Assembly: GCF_021215455.1 (NCBI RefSeq)
Contig: NZ_JAJPWV010000003.1
Location: 248,001 to 312,000 of the forward strand
Length of the DNA stretch: 64,000 nt
Origin: Mucilaginibacter roseus
Lineage (GTDB): Bacteria; Bacteroidota; Bacteroidia; Sphingobacteriales; Sphingobacteriaceae
Reading direction: 5' to 3'
Notes under the pieces: generated by a model
Told to the model about the DNA's origin: nothing
The model's database searches: none
The model's input: only the letters and a program-made list of their open reading frames with translations
Translations under genes and position numbers: made by a program
Shown: positions 1 to 7,998 of the stretch, in pieces
How positions within the stretch are numbered: position 1 is the stretch's first letter
Layout: the number at the start of each line of letters is the position of its first letter

Positions 1-291
1 ACCATAAGTTTTATTTTCAATACGTACCAGTGCAGCGTCAAGCTGCTCAATAAACTTTTTCTGCCTTGCAGCAAGCTGGTTTATCTGCTCCTTCTCTAAA
101 GTAGCTGAGCCATCCTCTAAGGTTTTGTAAGTACCTGCAGTATCGTCAGTACCGTTAGCGTTTGGCGAGCTTAATGATGAAGCAAGGGCGTTAAGCTCTT
201 CTTTAGCGGTACGCATTTTTTCTAAAATGATGTCTTTGAACTCTTGTAGTTCTGCGTCAGAATATCTGGTCTTTGTGGTTTCGTTTGCCAT
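1..291 (-). CDS. TraR/DksA family zinc-finger regulator, 3' part outside window
   Basis: Only the first 97 codons are in the window. They read MANETTKTRYSD..., continue through a charged helical region and end in RIENKTYG, which in TraR/DksA proteins comes just before the C-terminal four-cysteine zinc finger; the finger itself lies beyond base 1. The family binds RNA polymerase through its secondary channel and tunes stringent-type transcription. The ATG (289-291) overlaps the ileS stop codon as TAATG, so the two genes are translationally coupled in one minus-strand unit. The start is clear. That it belongs to this family is a recognition of the coiled-coil/TYG pattern, not of the zinc ligands. 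Confidence 0.8.
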   Translation of the reverse strand, partial: MANETTKTRYSDAELQEFKDIILEKMRTAKEELNALASSLSSPNANGTDDTAGTYKTLEDGSATLEKEQINQLAARQKKFIEQLDAALVRIENKTYG

Positions 292-3200
292 TATATTTTA
301 CTTAAAGAAATCAATAATTCGTTTTCGTCAATATTTGTTAACTCACCTTCGCTAAGCTCATTGTTAAACTCAATGGTATCAGCAAGTATCTCGGCCTTTA
401 TGTACGCTATGTTAGCGTTCACGGCATCGATAATTGCGGTACTGTCAGTCTTGATGCGCACGTTAATTTTATCGGTCACTTCAAAATCCTTGCTCTTGCG
501 GAGGTTCTGGATACGGTTTATCAGCTCGCGCGATATACCTTCCTTCTTCAGTTCGTCAGTCACTGTAACATCTAAAGCAACGGTTAGTTTGCCTAAATTT
601 GCAACCTGCCATCCCGGTACGTCTTCAGCTATGATCTCAACATCGGCTATTGCTATCTCGAAAACCGAACCATCGATCTCGAAAGTTGTTTTGCCTTCCT
701 GCTCAAATTTCGCCAAAGCCTGCTGATCCAGGTTAACAATAGCATCGGCAACGGCTTTCATGCTCTTACCTGCTTTAGGGCCTAATGCTTTAAAGTTAGG
801 TTTTATCTTCTTTTTAATAAACCCGGCTGCGTCCGTAATATATTCAATATTTTTGATATTCGTTTCAGAAAGTATCAGCTCTTTAACCTGCTCTACCTGA
901 TGCTCAAAGTTCCTGTCGAGTATAGGCAGCAATATTTTGCTTAACGGCTGGCGCACGTTTATGCTGCTTTTTTTACGCAGCGATAATACCAGTGATGATA
1001 TATCCTGCGCTAACTGCATACGTTCTTCCAGCTCCTTGTTTACCAGGTCGGCATGGTACTCCGGGAAGTAAGCCAGGTGTACAGATTCAAACTGCTCTTT
1101 ACCGGTTACCTTATTCAAATCGTTGTATAAACGTTCGGCAAAAAACGGTGCCACCGGCGATATAAGTTTGGCTATAGTTACCAGGCACGTGTAAAGCGTT
1201 TGATAAGCTGATAATTTGTCCTCAGAATTTTCTGATTTCCAGAAACGCCTGCGGCTTAAACGGATGTACCAGTTGCTAAAGTGCGCGTCAACAAAATCCT
1301 GAATGGCGCGTGTAGCACGGGTTGGCTCAAAATCAGCATAAAACTCATCAACCTCTTTGGTTAAGGTGTTTAATAACGATATGATCCAGCGGTCAATCTC
1401 CGGCCTTTCGTTTAAGGCAATTTCAGGTTCACTGTAAGTAAACTTATCAATATTGGCGTAAAGCGCGAAGAATGAATAAGTGTTATATAAAGTACCAAAA
1501 AATTTACGGCGTACCTCATCCAGGCCATCAATGTTAAACTTCAGGTTATCCCAAGGCGATGCATTACTGATCATGTACCAGCGGGTAGCATCGGCGCTGT
1601 ATTTTTCAATGGTTTCGAAAGGATCGGTAGCGTTACCTAAACGCTTTGACATTTTGTTGCCGTTCTTATCCAGCACCAAACCGTTTGATACCACGTTTTT
1701 AAACGCGATACCGGCATTACCAACCGCCTCGTTTATGCCTTTGATCTCGTCGCTGCTTTCGCTCAGCATTACCGCTATGGCATGCAGGGTAAAGAACCAG
1801 CCACGGGTTTGGTCAACACCTTCGGCTATAAAATCAGCCGGGTAAGCGTTTTTAAATTGATCAGCATTTTCAAACGGGAAATGCCATTGTGCATAAGGCA
1901 TGGCGCCTGAGTCAAACCAAACATCGATCAGGTCAGGCTCGCGCAGCATTTTATTACCGGTTGATGAAGTTAATACCACATCATCAACATATGGGCGGTG
2001 CATATCATCAAGCTTAAAGCCTTGCGGCATGTGCCCTGCTGCAATAGACTTCTCAATCTCCTGGTTCAGCTCTTCAATTGAGCCGATGCATTTTTCTTCG
2101 CTGCCGTTCTCCTCGCGCCATATAGGCAGCGGGGTGCCCCAGTAACGTGAGCGCGAAAGGTTCCAGTCTACCAGGTTTTCCAGCCAGTTACCAAAACGCC
2201 CTGTACCAGTAGATTCAGGTTTCCAGTTGATGGTTTTGTTCAGGCTAACCAGTTTATCCTTAACCGCGGTGGTTTTGATAAACCAGCTATCGAGCGGGTA
2301 ATACAAAATCGGTTCATCCGTACGCCATGAGTGCGGGTAGCTGTGCTCGTATTTTTGTACGTTAAAAGCCTTGTTATCCTCTTTAAGCTTAATAGAAATA
2401 AGCACGTCGGTCGGCTTAAAACCGGCTTCTTCGCGCTCTTCCTTACTGTAATATTCTTCTTTCACATATCGGCCGGCAAAGTCGGTTACTTCGTCAACAA
2501 AGCGGCCTTGCTTGTTTACCAAAGGCACTTCTTTGCCTGTTTCATCCAGCACCATTACTGATGGCACGTTGTTCTCTTTACAGGCCCTAAAGTCATCCGC
2601 ACCAAATACAGATGCTGTGTGCACAATACCGGTACCATCACCGGTAGTTACAAAGTCAGCCGGGATAACGCGGAAAGCGTTCTGCTCCAGGTCAGTATTG
2701 GTTACATACGGCATCAACTGGTGATAGCGCAAGCCAATAAGATCAGAACCTTTGAACGAAGTTTCCAGGCTCCACGGAATAACCTTGTCTCCTTCTTTAT
2801 AAGCGTCAAACGATACGTTTTCACCTTCCGTTTTAAAATATTTGCCTACCAAAGCCTTCGCCAGTACTACGCTTACAGGCTTAAATGTATATGGGTTTAA
2901 AGTGGCAATCTTTACATATTCTATATCCTCACCTACAGCCAGCGCGCAGTTTGATGGAAGCGTCCACGGCGTAGTTGTCCAGGCTAAAATAGCTGTTTCC
3001 TCACCCGGCTTACTGAACAACAACGGCATCAGCGGATGCTGCTGGTCATTCTTCAGAAAAAACTGGGCGGTGATGGTGGTATCTTTCACCATTTTGTAGG
3101 TACCCGGCTGATTTAGCTCGTGCGAGCTTAAGCCTGTGCCTGATTTTGGTGAATAAGGCTGTACGGTGTAACCTTTATACAACCAGCCCTTGTTATAAAG

Positions 3201-3692
3201 CTGTTTTAGTATCCACCACAATGATTCGATGTACTCGTTTTTATACGTGATGTACGGATCATCCAGATCTACCCAGTAACCCATTTTTAAGGTAAGGTCA
3301 TTCCAGATGTCAGTATAACGCATTACCTCCTTGCGGCAGGCCTCGTTATAATCCTCAACTGATATGCTTTTACCAATATCGTCTTTAGTAATGCCCAGTG
3401 ATTTTTCAACTGCCAGTTCAATAGGTAAACCATGGGTATCCCAACCACCTTTACGCTCTACACGGTAGCCTTTCAGGGTTTTGTAACGGCAAAAAATATC
3501 TTTGATTGAACGCGCCATTACGTGGTGAATGCCGGGCATACCGTTGGCCGATGGCGGGCCTTCATAAAAAGTATACGGATTATCTGCAGGGCGGCTGCTG
3601 ATACTTTTTTCAAATATGTTGTTCTCTTTCCAAAACGCCAATATCTGTTTACCTGTTTCGGATAAGTTTAACTGTTTATATTCGTTGTACAT
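291..3692 (-). CDS. ileS: isoleucyl-tRNA synthetase
   Basis: Charges tRNA-Ile with isoleucine in the cytoplasm and edits valine. The class I signatures are visible: a HIGH-type motif as GIHH (about residues 54-57, after GPPSANG) and KMSKR near residue 680. Rossmann, CP1 editing and C-terminal anticodon-binding segments follow the usual order. The length, 1133 residues, fits the long eukaryote-like IleRS class typical of Bacteroidota rather than the roughly 940-residue E. coli type. The start is taken as ATG at 3690-3692 (MYNEYKQL); an in-frame TTG lies one codon upstream but is less likely. Its stop overlaps the start of the dksA-like gene downstream, a normal arrangement in this group. Confidence 0.97.
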   Translation of the reverse strand: MYNEYKQLNLSETGKQILAFWKENNIFEKSISSRPADNPYTFYEGPPSANGMPGIHHVMARSIKDIFCRYKTLKGYRVERKGGWDTHGLPIELAVEKSLGITKDDIGKSISVEDYNEACRKEVMRYTDIWNDLTLKMGYWVDLDDPYITYKNEYIESLWWILKQLYNKGWLYKGYTVQPYSPKSGTGLSSHELNQPGTYKMVKDTTITAQFFLKNDQQHPLMPLLFSKPGEETAILAWTTTPWTLPSNCALAVGEDIEYVKIATLNPYTFKPVSVVLAKALVGKYFKTEGENVSFDAYKEGDKVIPWSLETSFKGSDLIGLRYHQLMPYVTNTDLEQNAFRVIPADFVTTGDGTGIVHTASVFGADDFRACKENNVPSVMVLDETGKEVPLVNKQGRFVDEVTDFAGRYVKEEYYSKEEREEAGFKPTDVLISIKLKEDNKAFNVQKYEHSYPHSWRTDEPILYYPLDSWFIKTTAVKDKLVSLNKTINWKPESTGTGRFGNWLENLVDWNLSRSRYWGTPLPIWREENGSEEKCIGSIEELNQEIEKSIAAGHMPQGFKLDDMHRPYVDDVVLTSSTGNKMLREPDLIDVWFDSGAMPYAQWHFPFENADQFKNAYPADFIAEGVDQTRGWFFTLHAIAVMLSESSDEIKGINEAVGNAGIAFKNVVSNGLVLDKNGNKMSKRLGNATDPFETIEKYSADATRWYMISNASPWDNLKFNIDGLDEVRRKFFGTLYNTYSFFALYANIDKFTYSEPEIALNERPEIDRWIISLLNTLTKEVDEFYADFEPTRATRAIQDFVDAHFSNWYIRLSRRRFWKSENSEDKLSAYQTLYTCLVTIAKLISPVAPFFAERLYNDLNKVTGKEQFESVHLAYFPEYHADLVNKELEERMQLAQDISSLVLSLRKKSSINVRQPLSKILLPILDRNFEHQVEQVKELILSETNIKNIEYITDAAGFIKKKIKPNFKALGPKAGKSMKAVADAIVNLDQQALAKFEQEGKTTFEIDGSVFEIAIADVEIIAEDVPGWQVANLGKLTVALDVTVTDELKKEGISRELINRIQNLRKSKDFEVTDKINVRIKTDSTAIIDAVNANIAYIKAEILADTIEFNNELSEGELTNIDENELLISLSKI

Positions 3693-3723
3693 CAATGTGT
3701 TCTACCTCAATTTTTAGAGGTTG

Positions 3724-3731
3724 CAAAAATA
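3724..3731 (-). promoter_or_regulatory. -7 box candidate for ileS
   Basis: On the minus strand this reads TATTTTTG, matching the Bacteroidota -7 consensus TAnnTTTG, about 30 bp before the ileS ATG. No good TTG is seen at the expected -33 position, so this rests on the -7 box alone. Confidence 0.4.
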
Positions 3732-3796
3732 CGGATTTTTTAGTTTAGAAAGTTATACATTACAGGTTAAATAGCTATTAAGTAGTTCGTTTTTAC

Positions 3797-4165
3797 ATGA
3801 AAAAGGTTATACGCAGCTTTGGTTACGCTTTTAAGGGGATAAGTTATGCTTATACTACTCAACTGAATTTCAGGATACACAGCGCCGCTACCATTATAGC
3901 TGTTGCATCGGGCCTACTGTTGGGCATCAACGCCAGCGAATGGCTATGGATAGCTTTGGCTATAACGCTGGTAACTATTACCGAAATGCTGAATACGGCC
4001 GTTGAATTGCTTACCGACCTGACATCGCCCGGGTACAATAACAAAGCCGGGCACGTAAAAGATATTAGCGCGGGATGCGTGGTTATTGCCGCTGTATTTG
4101 CTGTGATTACCGCGGCTGTTGTATTTTTGCCCAAACTGCTTTTGTTAGTAAACCATGCTGCATAA
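3797..4165 (+). CDS. dgkA: diacylglycerol/undecaprenol kinase family membrane protein
   Basis: A 122-residue integral membrane kinase of the DgkA family, which phosphorylates diacylglycerol or undecaprenol at the inner membrane and so feeds phospholipid or cell-wall carrier recycling. The hallmark is visible: EMLNTAVELLTDL (around residues 72-84), carrying the glutamates and asparagine of the active site, followed by KDISAG near residue 97. Three hydrophobic segments (about 30-47, 50-66 and 98-120) match the compact fold. Substrate choice between lipids cannot be read from sequence. It overlaps recO by 11 bp, so the two are co-transcribed. It is divergent from ileS across a 100-bp gap. Confidence 0.9.
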   Translation: MKKVIRSFGYAFKGISYAYTTQLNFRIHSAATIIAVASGLLLGINASEWLWIALAITLVTITEMLNTAVELLTDLTSPGYNNKAGHVKDISAGCVVIAAVFAVITAAVVFLPKLLLLVNHAA

Positions 4166-4880
4166 AACCCGGGGTATTATTTTCAGGACGACTGATTACA
4201 GCGAAAGCAGCGTAATTGTGCAGATTTTTACGGAGAAGTTTGGCCTGCAATCCTACATCATAAATGGGGTAAAAAAGCCTAAAGCTAAAATACCCCGCAA
4301 CATGCTGCAGCCATTGCATTTGGTTGACATGGTTGTATATCATAAAAACAACGGTGCAGTACAGCGTATATCAGAACTGAAAGCTACGCCGGTTTTGCAG
4401 ACTATCCCTTACAATGTTATTAAAAGCTGTATTGCTATTTTTTTGAACGAGGTGCTGTATAAAGCCGTAAAACAGCAATCGCCGGATGAGCAATTGTTCG
4501 ATTTCATATTTAACGCTATTGAATGGTTGGATCACCAAGCAAAGGGCCTCGCTAATTTCCATCTGCTTTTTCTGGTGCAGCTTACGCGATACCTGGGCTT
4601 TTACCCGGACAGGGCCAATGCAGACAACTCAGCATATTTTGACATGAAGAACGGAGTGTTTTCCAACTGGAAGCCTGAAAGTATACTATACCTGTCCGCC
4701 CCGCACACACAAAACTTTGCCGCCCTGCTGCGAACCAACATTGCTAAACCCGAGCAACTAAAGATTGACAACTCGGAACGACGCTATCTGATAGATAAGA
4801 TACTGGAGTATTATGCGTTGCATGTTGAAGGTTTCGGCAACGTTAAATCGAACGAGATACTGGAAGAAGTATTAAGTTGA
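4155..4880 (+). CDS. recO: DNA repair protein RecO
   Basis: RecO helps RecF/RecR load RecA on SSB-coated DNA during recombinational repair. The 241-residue product has the family's N-terminal OB-fold signature: LHKTRGIIFRTTDYSESS, then FTEKFGLQSYI and NGVKKPKAK, followed by a helical C-terminal region (FHLLFLVQLTRYLGFYPD). No CxxC zinc-finger motifs are visible, in contrast to many Firmicutes RecO proteins; RecO proteins of this phylum often lack them. The ATG lies inside the end of dgkA, which implies coupling. The gene ends shortly before a convergent small gene. Confidence 0.93.
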   Translation: MLHKTRGIIFRTTDYSESSVIVQIFTEKFGLQSYIINGVKKPKAKIPRNMLQPLHLVDMVVYHKNNGAVQRISELKATPVLQTIPYNVIKSCIAIFLNEVLYKAVKQQSPDEQLFDFIFNAIEWLDHQAKGLANFHLLFLVQLTRYLGFYPDRANADNSAYFDMKNGVFSNWKPESILYLSAPHTQNFAALLRTNIAKPEQLKIDNSERRYLIDKILEYYALHVEGFGNVKSNEILEEVLS

Positions 4881-4920
4881 TTTCCGGGGAATAAACCCGA
4901 AAATCAACCCTGCAAGGCAA

Positions 4921-5154
4921 TTAACCCAGCACTCTCTTTTTGATGTATTCAATGGTTGAAGCGGGTATTGGCGCCCCTTGCACCTGCTCAACCGAACCAT
5001 CTTTATTAATTTTGAGATCAGAATGTAACGTTTTGTCGATAGTAACGCGTAATATATCCTGTTCTTTCTCTACCTCGCAAGATAGCTCACGCTCAGAGTA
5101 AGAAATCGTAAAATGGTATCTGCCGTCTTTTTCGGCTGGTGTGATATCAGTCAT
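4921..5154 (-). CDS. conserved small hypothetical protein (77 aa)
   Basis: Function not recognised. The product is small, soluble and rich in charged residues, with alternating strand-like segments (YHFTISYSERELSCEVEKE, ILRVTIDKTL) and a C-terminal IEYIKKRVLG helix. There is no signal peptide or membrane segment. Coding use is consistent with its neighbours and the ATG start is clear, so it is probably a real gene. It converges on recO with a 40-bp gap, and its upstream region is the long AT-rich non-coding stretch that also carries an orphan terminator. Confidence 0.65.
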   Translation of the reverse strand: MTDITPAEKDGRYHFTISYSERELSCEVEKEQDILRVTIDKTLHSDLKINKDGSVEQVQGAPIPASTIEYIKKRVLG

Positions 5155-5249
5155 AACTATTGGTTTTTTACTGTTAACGCCTGAAATAGCAGATATGTTT
5201 AAGCAAATAATTTAAATATAAATGTTTAAACATCAAACCTGATTGGATA

Positions 5250-5344
5250 TAAAAAAAGAGAAAGCAGCAACTTTCTCTTTCATATATTAACTGACCTCAT
5301 AAAATTTACCATAAAGAACGTTTTGTGTTAGGACGATAAATTAT
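5250..5344 (-). ncRNA. candidate small RNA or micro-ORF transcript
   Basis: On the minus strand a TATATTTG box (bases 5351-5358) is followed about 70 bp later by a perfect 10-bp hairpin and T-run, with no normal gene between. A transcript of roughly 95 nt would result. It could encode a 10-residue peptide (ATG at 5312, MVNFMRSVNI, stop at 5280-5282, just before the terminator stem), but no ribosome site is evident. Hypothetical: the box lacks a clear -33 partner. Confidence 0.3.
5251..5280 (-). terminator. orphan Rho-independent terminator (minus strand)
   Basis: A perfect 10-bp inverted repeat (5255-5264 with 5271-5280, arms AAAGAGAAAG/CTTTCTCTTT, loop of 6). On the minus strand it is followed by a run of seven T (5251-5257 as A on the plus strand, partly shared with the stem). 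It lies upstream of the 77-aa gene, not after any annotated gene, so something transcribed leftward must end here. Confidence 0.6.
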
Positions 5345-5360
5345 ACGGATCAAATATACA
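5338..5360 (-). promoter_or_regulatory. promoter-like element shared with the 6014-6958 lipoprotein gene
   Basis: A 23-bp stretch identical at 20 positions to 6967-6989, in the same minus orientation. It includes TATATTTG (a TAnnTTTG -7 box) and ATCCG. The second copy lies directly upstream of a gene, which supports promoter function here as well. Confidence 0.4.
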
Positions 5361-5557
5361 TTTTAGAAATTTAAAAAAACTAATTTTTATTCCTTTTTTA
5401 ACACATATTTAATATAAAACACCGATAAATAAGGCGTTTTCAGATTAAAATTATTTAAACGACATCTTAAAACGTTAAAAAATTAATATTTCGCAACAAA
5501 AATCCATTTTTCTGCTTATTTATTACGAAAATTTAAAAAAAAGAGAGGATAGCGTAA

Positions 5558-5586
5558 TTTTCCACATTGAAGTGCTTTTCCACATT
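5558..5586 (+). other. paired DnaA-box-like repeats in AT-rich non-coding DNA
   Basis: TTTTCCACATT occurs twice (5558-5568 and 5576-5586), 18 bp apart; TTTTCCACA is one mismatch from the DnaA box TTATCCACA. The flanks (about 5340-5550 and 5680-5730) are very AT-rich. The rest of 5155-5789 shows no ORF worth annotating. Whether this is a DnaA-binding site, a replication element or chance is open. Confidence 0.25.
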
Positions 5587-5714
5587 CCTTACCATAACCA
5601 AGCGATTTATATCTGTTATAAACATTTGATTCCGGCAACCTTGAACAGAAAGTTAGGCTTTAAAAAAATAATCAGCTGGCTATCAACGATTAAATATTTT
5701 TTCAAAAAATATTT

Positions 5715-5744
5715 TTGAAAAAATAAAAAAACACCCTATGTTTG
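5715..5744 (+). promoter_or_regulatory. promoter of tRNA-Val
   Basis: TTG at 5715-5717, exactly 19 bp, then TATGTTTG at 5737-5744: a textbook Bacteroidota sigma-A promoter. The predicted start is near 5751, about 40 nt before the mature tRNA. Confidence 0.8.
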
Positions 5745-5789
5745 CAGTCCCAAAACAAAGGAACGCTACTAAAAGCCAACCAAGTTAAA

Positions 5790-5864
5790 GGGAGCATAGC
5801 TCAGCTGGTTCAGAGCATCTGCCTTACAAGCAGAGGGTCACAGGTTCGAATCCTGTTGCTCCCA
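5790..5864 (+). tRNA. tRNA-Val (anticodon TAC)
   Basis: A complete cloverleaf: acceptor GGGAGCA pairs with TGCTCCC, then a D-arm, anticodon stem TCTGC/GCAGA with loop CTTACAA giving anticodon TAC, and a T-arm with loop TTCGAAT. The discriminator base is A and CCA is not encoded, as usual in this phylum. It is a single tRNA with its own promoter upstream and a strong terminator 3 bp downstream. Confidence 0.97.
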
Positions 5865-5866
5865 CT

Positions 5867-5903
5867 AAAAAGCCCTTCAGAAACACTCTGAAGGGCTTTT
5901 TTT
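5867..5903 (+). terminator. Rho-independent terminator after tRNA-Val
   Basis: A 15-bp perfect hairpin (5867-5881 with 5887-5901, core GCCCTTCAGA/TCTGAAGGGC, loop AACAC) running into a T-run that extends to 5903. Confidence 0.9.
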
Positions 5904-6013
5904 ATTGATGAAGTTTTGTAAAAAACTTTTATCTGTTTATCACTTTTGTACAATGTTAGCCATGATTAGGCCAACAACAGTTAAGCTAACACTTTTTGAG
6001 TAATCAACTTCTA

Positions 6014-6958
6014 TTACAAACGGTTAATGGCTTCGATCAAACCACGAGTATCTTGCTGAACAGATCGTACACTTGCCTGTAGTTGATTATGCATATCGGC
6101 CAAATGTTGCACATCCTGCTCAGAGAAATAACCGCCTGAATTAAAAAAGCGAACTTCGTCTGTGCTGTCAACTTTTCCATTGAAAACAAATAGCACCCAT
6201 CTCCTTTTTAATGTTTGCAACAATGATGATTCGCCGCTGTTGCTAAAAGTTTTATCCATCATAATGCGCCATAAAGCTGGTGGAAATGATGTATCGGTAT
6301 TGTTCTCATTCCATACGTTTGTTAGCAAGCCTTTTCCACTTTGTAATTTGATTTTTTTACCCTTTGGATTAAGTAACATAAAACCTAATCCGGCACCAGC
6401 TAATCCACCGCCAATGTTGATACCTTTATTTACATTATCATTCTTTATTAATGCCGTAGAAACAGAAACAGCTGCGGCCGTGATAATTGAGGCGACCGTT
6501 AAGCGACTTGTGGTGTGGCCATTCTTACCATCAAGATACCTTGCTAATTGCTCATACCGCTCGCCATTACAGTCTAATTCGGCAACAATGGCTTCTATCT
6601 GCGTATTAAACAGTAATATTTTTTCAATCAATTGCTGTTTGGCAGCAAGTCTGTCTACAGAAGACGAGCTATTTAGATAACTCACAAGTATTTTATTAAG
6701 CCCAAGATGCGATGCCATCTTAAGGTCGTGCATATTCAACTTTGCACGAATCGAAGGATCTGCCAAACGACCATCTTCCAAGCTTAAAGAGTCATCCTGC
6801 TGGTATTTTATAGCCGGGGCACAGTAATCATTTTTTAATGCGGCGATCTTTGAATTGCCTTTACGCGTAGCGCAGGAAGAAAAGCACCCTAATAACGTTA
6901 TAAGTACTAACGGCAACAACGCTGCAATACGAAGATTATAGTTAAATCTCATTAGCAT
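6014..6958 (-). CDS. hypothetical lipoprotein (314 aa)
   Basis: Function not recognised. The N-terminus has a hydrophobic segment ending in LLGCFSSCATRKG, so it is probably lipid-anchored at one of the two cysteines. The middle (about residues 85-150) is helical and charged. Next comes a Gly/Ala-rich stretch (KGINIGGGLAGAGLGFMLLNP, about 180-200), which looks like a short membrane or glycine-zipper segment. The C-terminus is helical (VQHLADMHNQLQASVRSVQQD). ATG codons at 6958 and 6952 are both possible. A promoter-like element sits directly upstream. The gene stands alone, between a tRNA terminator and a possible IS relic. Confidence 0.7.
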   Translation of the reverse strand: MLMRFNYNLRIAALLPLVLITLLGCFSSCATRKGNSKIAALKNDYCAPAIKYQQDDSLSLEDGRLADPSIRAKLNMHDLKMASHLGLNKILVSYLNSSSSVDRLAAKQQLIEKILLFNTQIEAIVAELDCNGERYEQLARYLDGKNGHTTSRLTVASIITAAAVSVSTALIKNDNVNKGINIGGGLAGAGLGFMLLNPKGKKIKLQSGKGLLTNVWNENNTDTSFPPALWRIMMDKTFSNSGESSLLQTLKRRWVLFVFNGKVDSTDEVRFFNSGGYFSEQDVQHLADMHNQLQASVRSVQQDTRGLIEAINRL

Positions 6959-6966
6959 CCTGTAAC

Positions 6967-6989
6967 AGATTATGCGGATTAAATATACA
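6967..6989 (-). promoter_or_regulatory. promoter-like element of the lipoprotein gene
   Basis: The second copy of the 23-bp element at 5338-5360 (20 of 23 identical), ending 8 bp before the ATG. On the minus strand it carries TATATTTAATCCG. Its position just upstream of a start codon suggests a promoter with a short leader. Confidence 0.4.
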
Positions 6990-7065
6990 AATATTGCACA
7001 TTGTAAACGACTGCTACATGAAAGGAAATACTATGATGACAAGGCAAACAGCACATTGTTAAATT

Positions 7066-7140
7066 GCTGAACCCGACCCCAAATTTGGCGAGCGGAATAG
7101 GTCATGACGTTACCTTCGATCCCAAATTCCACTCACCCCT
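7066..7140. mobile_element. possible relic of an insertion-sequence end
   Basis: Non-coding DNA here holds two similar blocks, CCCCAAATTTGGCGAGCGG (from about 7077) and GATCCCAAATTCCACTCACC (from about 7119). Around them are GAATAGGTCATGA and GTTACC. Multiple related AATTTGGCGA/TAGGTCA blocks resemble the repeated termini of IS21-family elements, but no transposase remains and I cannot align it. It abuts the stop of the DUF4249 gene. Confidence 0.25.
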
Positions 7141-7147
7141 CCTACTC

Positions 7148-7975
7148 TTACTTAATGGTGTAGCTCTTCGTGGCTACTTCTGTCAGCCTGAAATAACCGA
7201 AGGCGTAATTATCACGGTTGGTTTGGTTAATGATATTTCCGCGAACGGCGCTGGGTATGGTCGGGAAAGGGTTACCATCATTACCAGAAGCTACGATCAG
7301 CTTGAACATATAATTGTAATAGCTTTTGGAAATGCCGTACAGTTTGATGTCCACCTTGTCTCTGGCCTTTAATTTCTCGTGCGAATAGGATTCCGAATTT
7401 AAGTTACCATTGGTGAATTCGTCATCTTCAACTTCCAATTCCGGGAATACGGTGTGCGGTTGGGTAACGCTGCTCAGATAAGCATTCTTTTGGCTGGCAT
7501 CGTCCTGGTAATAAAAGGTGATCTCGACTTCATCACCAACCTCACCACCTTTGTCGTTCTGTTCAATGTTGTCTTCAATTTTCGGAACAGGCATGAAGGT
7601 TTCTGAGGCCGTGTAGGTCTGGCCGTTCAAAACAATCTTCAAATTGTAAATCTCACCGATAACAGGTAAAAAGTTATTGCAAATGTACTCCCCTGTTCCC
7701 GGCTTCTCAACAAAATTAAAAACACTATTTGCCGAATTGGTTACCGTTACCACAGCGCCTGCAACGCCAGGAAATTCGGAGCTGTAATACCCTGTGGTGG
7801 TGGTCAGCACAATCTTCTGCTCGTTGCCGGATGTATTTTTCACCCAATCGATAGAAGCATCCACTACCAACCTTGGTGGCGCTGTTTTAAGATCCTCTTT
7901 AATAACTTTTTCGCATCCCGTCAGGATTAATGAAGCGAATAGGATTTGTATTATTTTAATTAATTTGATTTTCAT
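7148..7975 (-). CDS. DUF4249 lipoprotein, partner of the upstream TonB receptor
   Basis: 275 residues with a lipobox (SLILTGC, cysteine about residue 21), so probably outer-membrane lipid-anchored. It has the usual DUF4249 sequence course: LVVDASIDW near residue 35, then beta-rich segments (GAVVTVTNS, YTASETFMPVP) and a C-terminal region that spans KAYLSS to FGYFRLTE. DUF4249 genes regularly follow TonB-dependent receptors of the CarboxypepD_reg type in Bacteroidota and are thought to act as surface ligand-binding partners; the substrate is unknown. It starts 23 bp after the receptor gene on the same strand, so they form an operon. Confidence 0.8.
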   Translation of the reverse strand: MKIKLIKIIQILFASLILTGCEKVIKEDLKTAPPRLVVDASIDWVKNTSGNEQKIVLTTTTGYYSSEFPGVAGAVVTVTNSANSVFNFVEKPGTGEYICNNFLPVIGEIYNLKIVLNGQTYTASETFMPVPKIEDNIEQNDKGGEVGDEVEITFYYQDDASQKNAYLSSVTQPHTVFPELEVEDDEFTNGNLNSESYSHEKLKARDKVDIKLYGISKSYYNYMFKLIVASGNDGNPFPTIPSAVRGNIINQTNRDNYAFGYFRLTEVATKSYTIK

Positions 7976-7998
7976 TTTGATTAGAATAAATAGTGATA

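Noticed and set aside
7064..7372. Plus-strand frame over the end of the DUF4249 gene
   Set aside because: It is antisense to a clear gene and shows no similarity or start signal.
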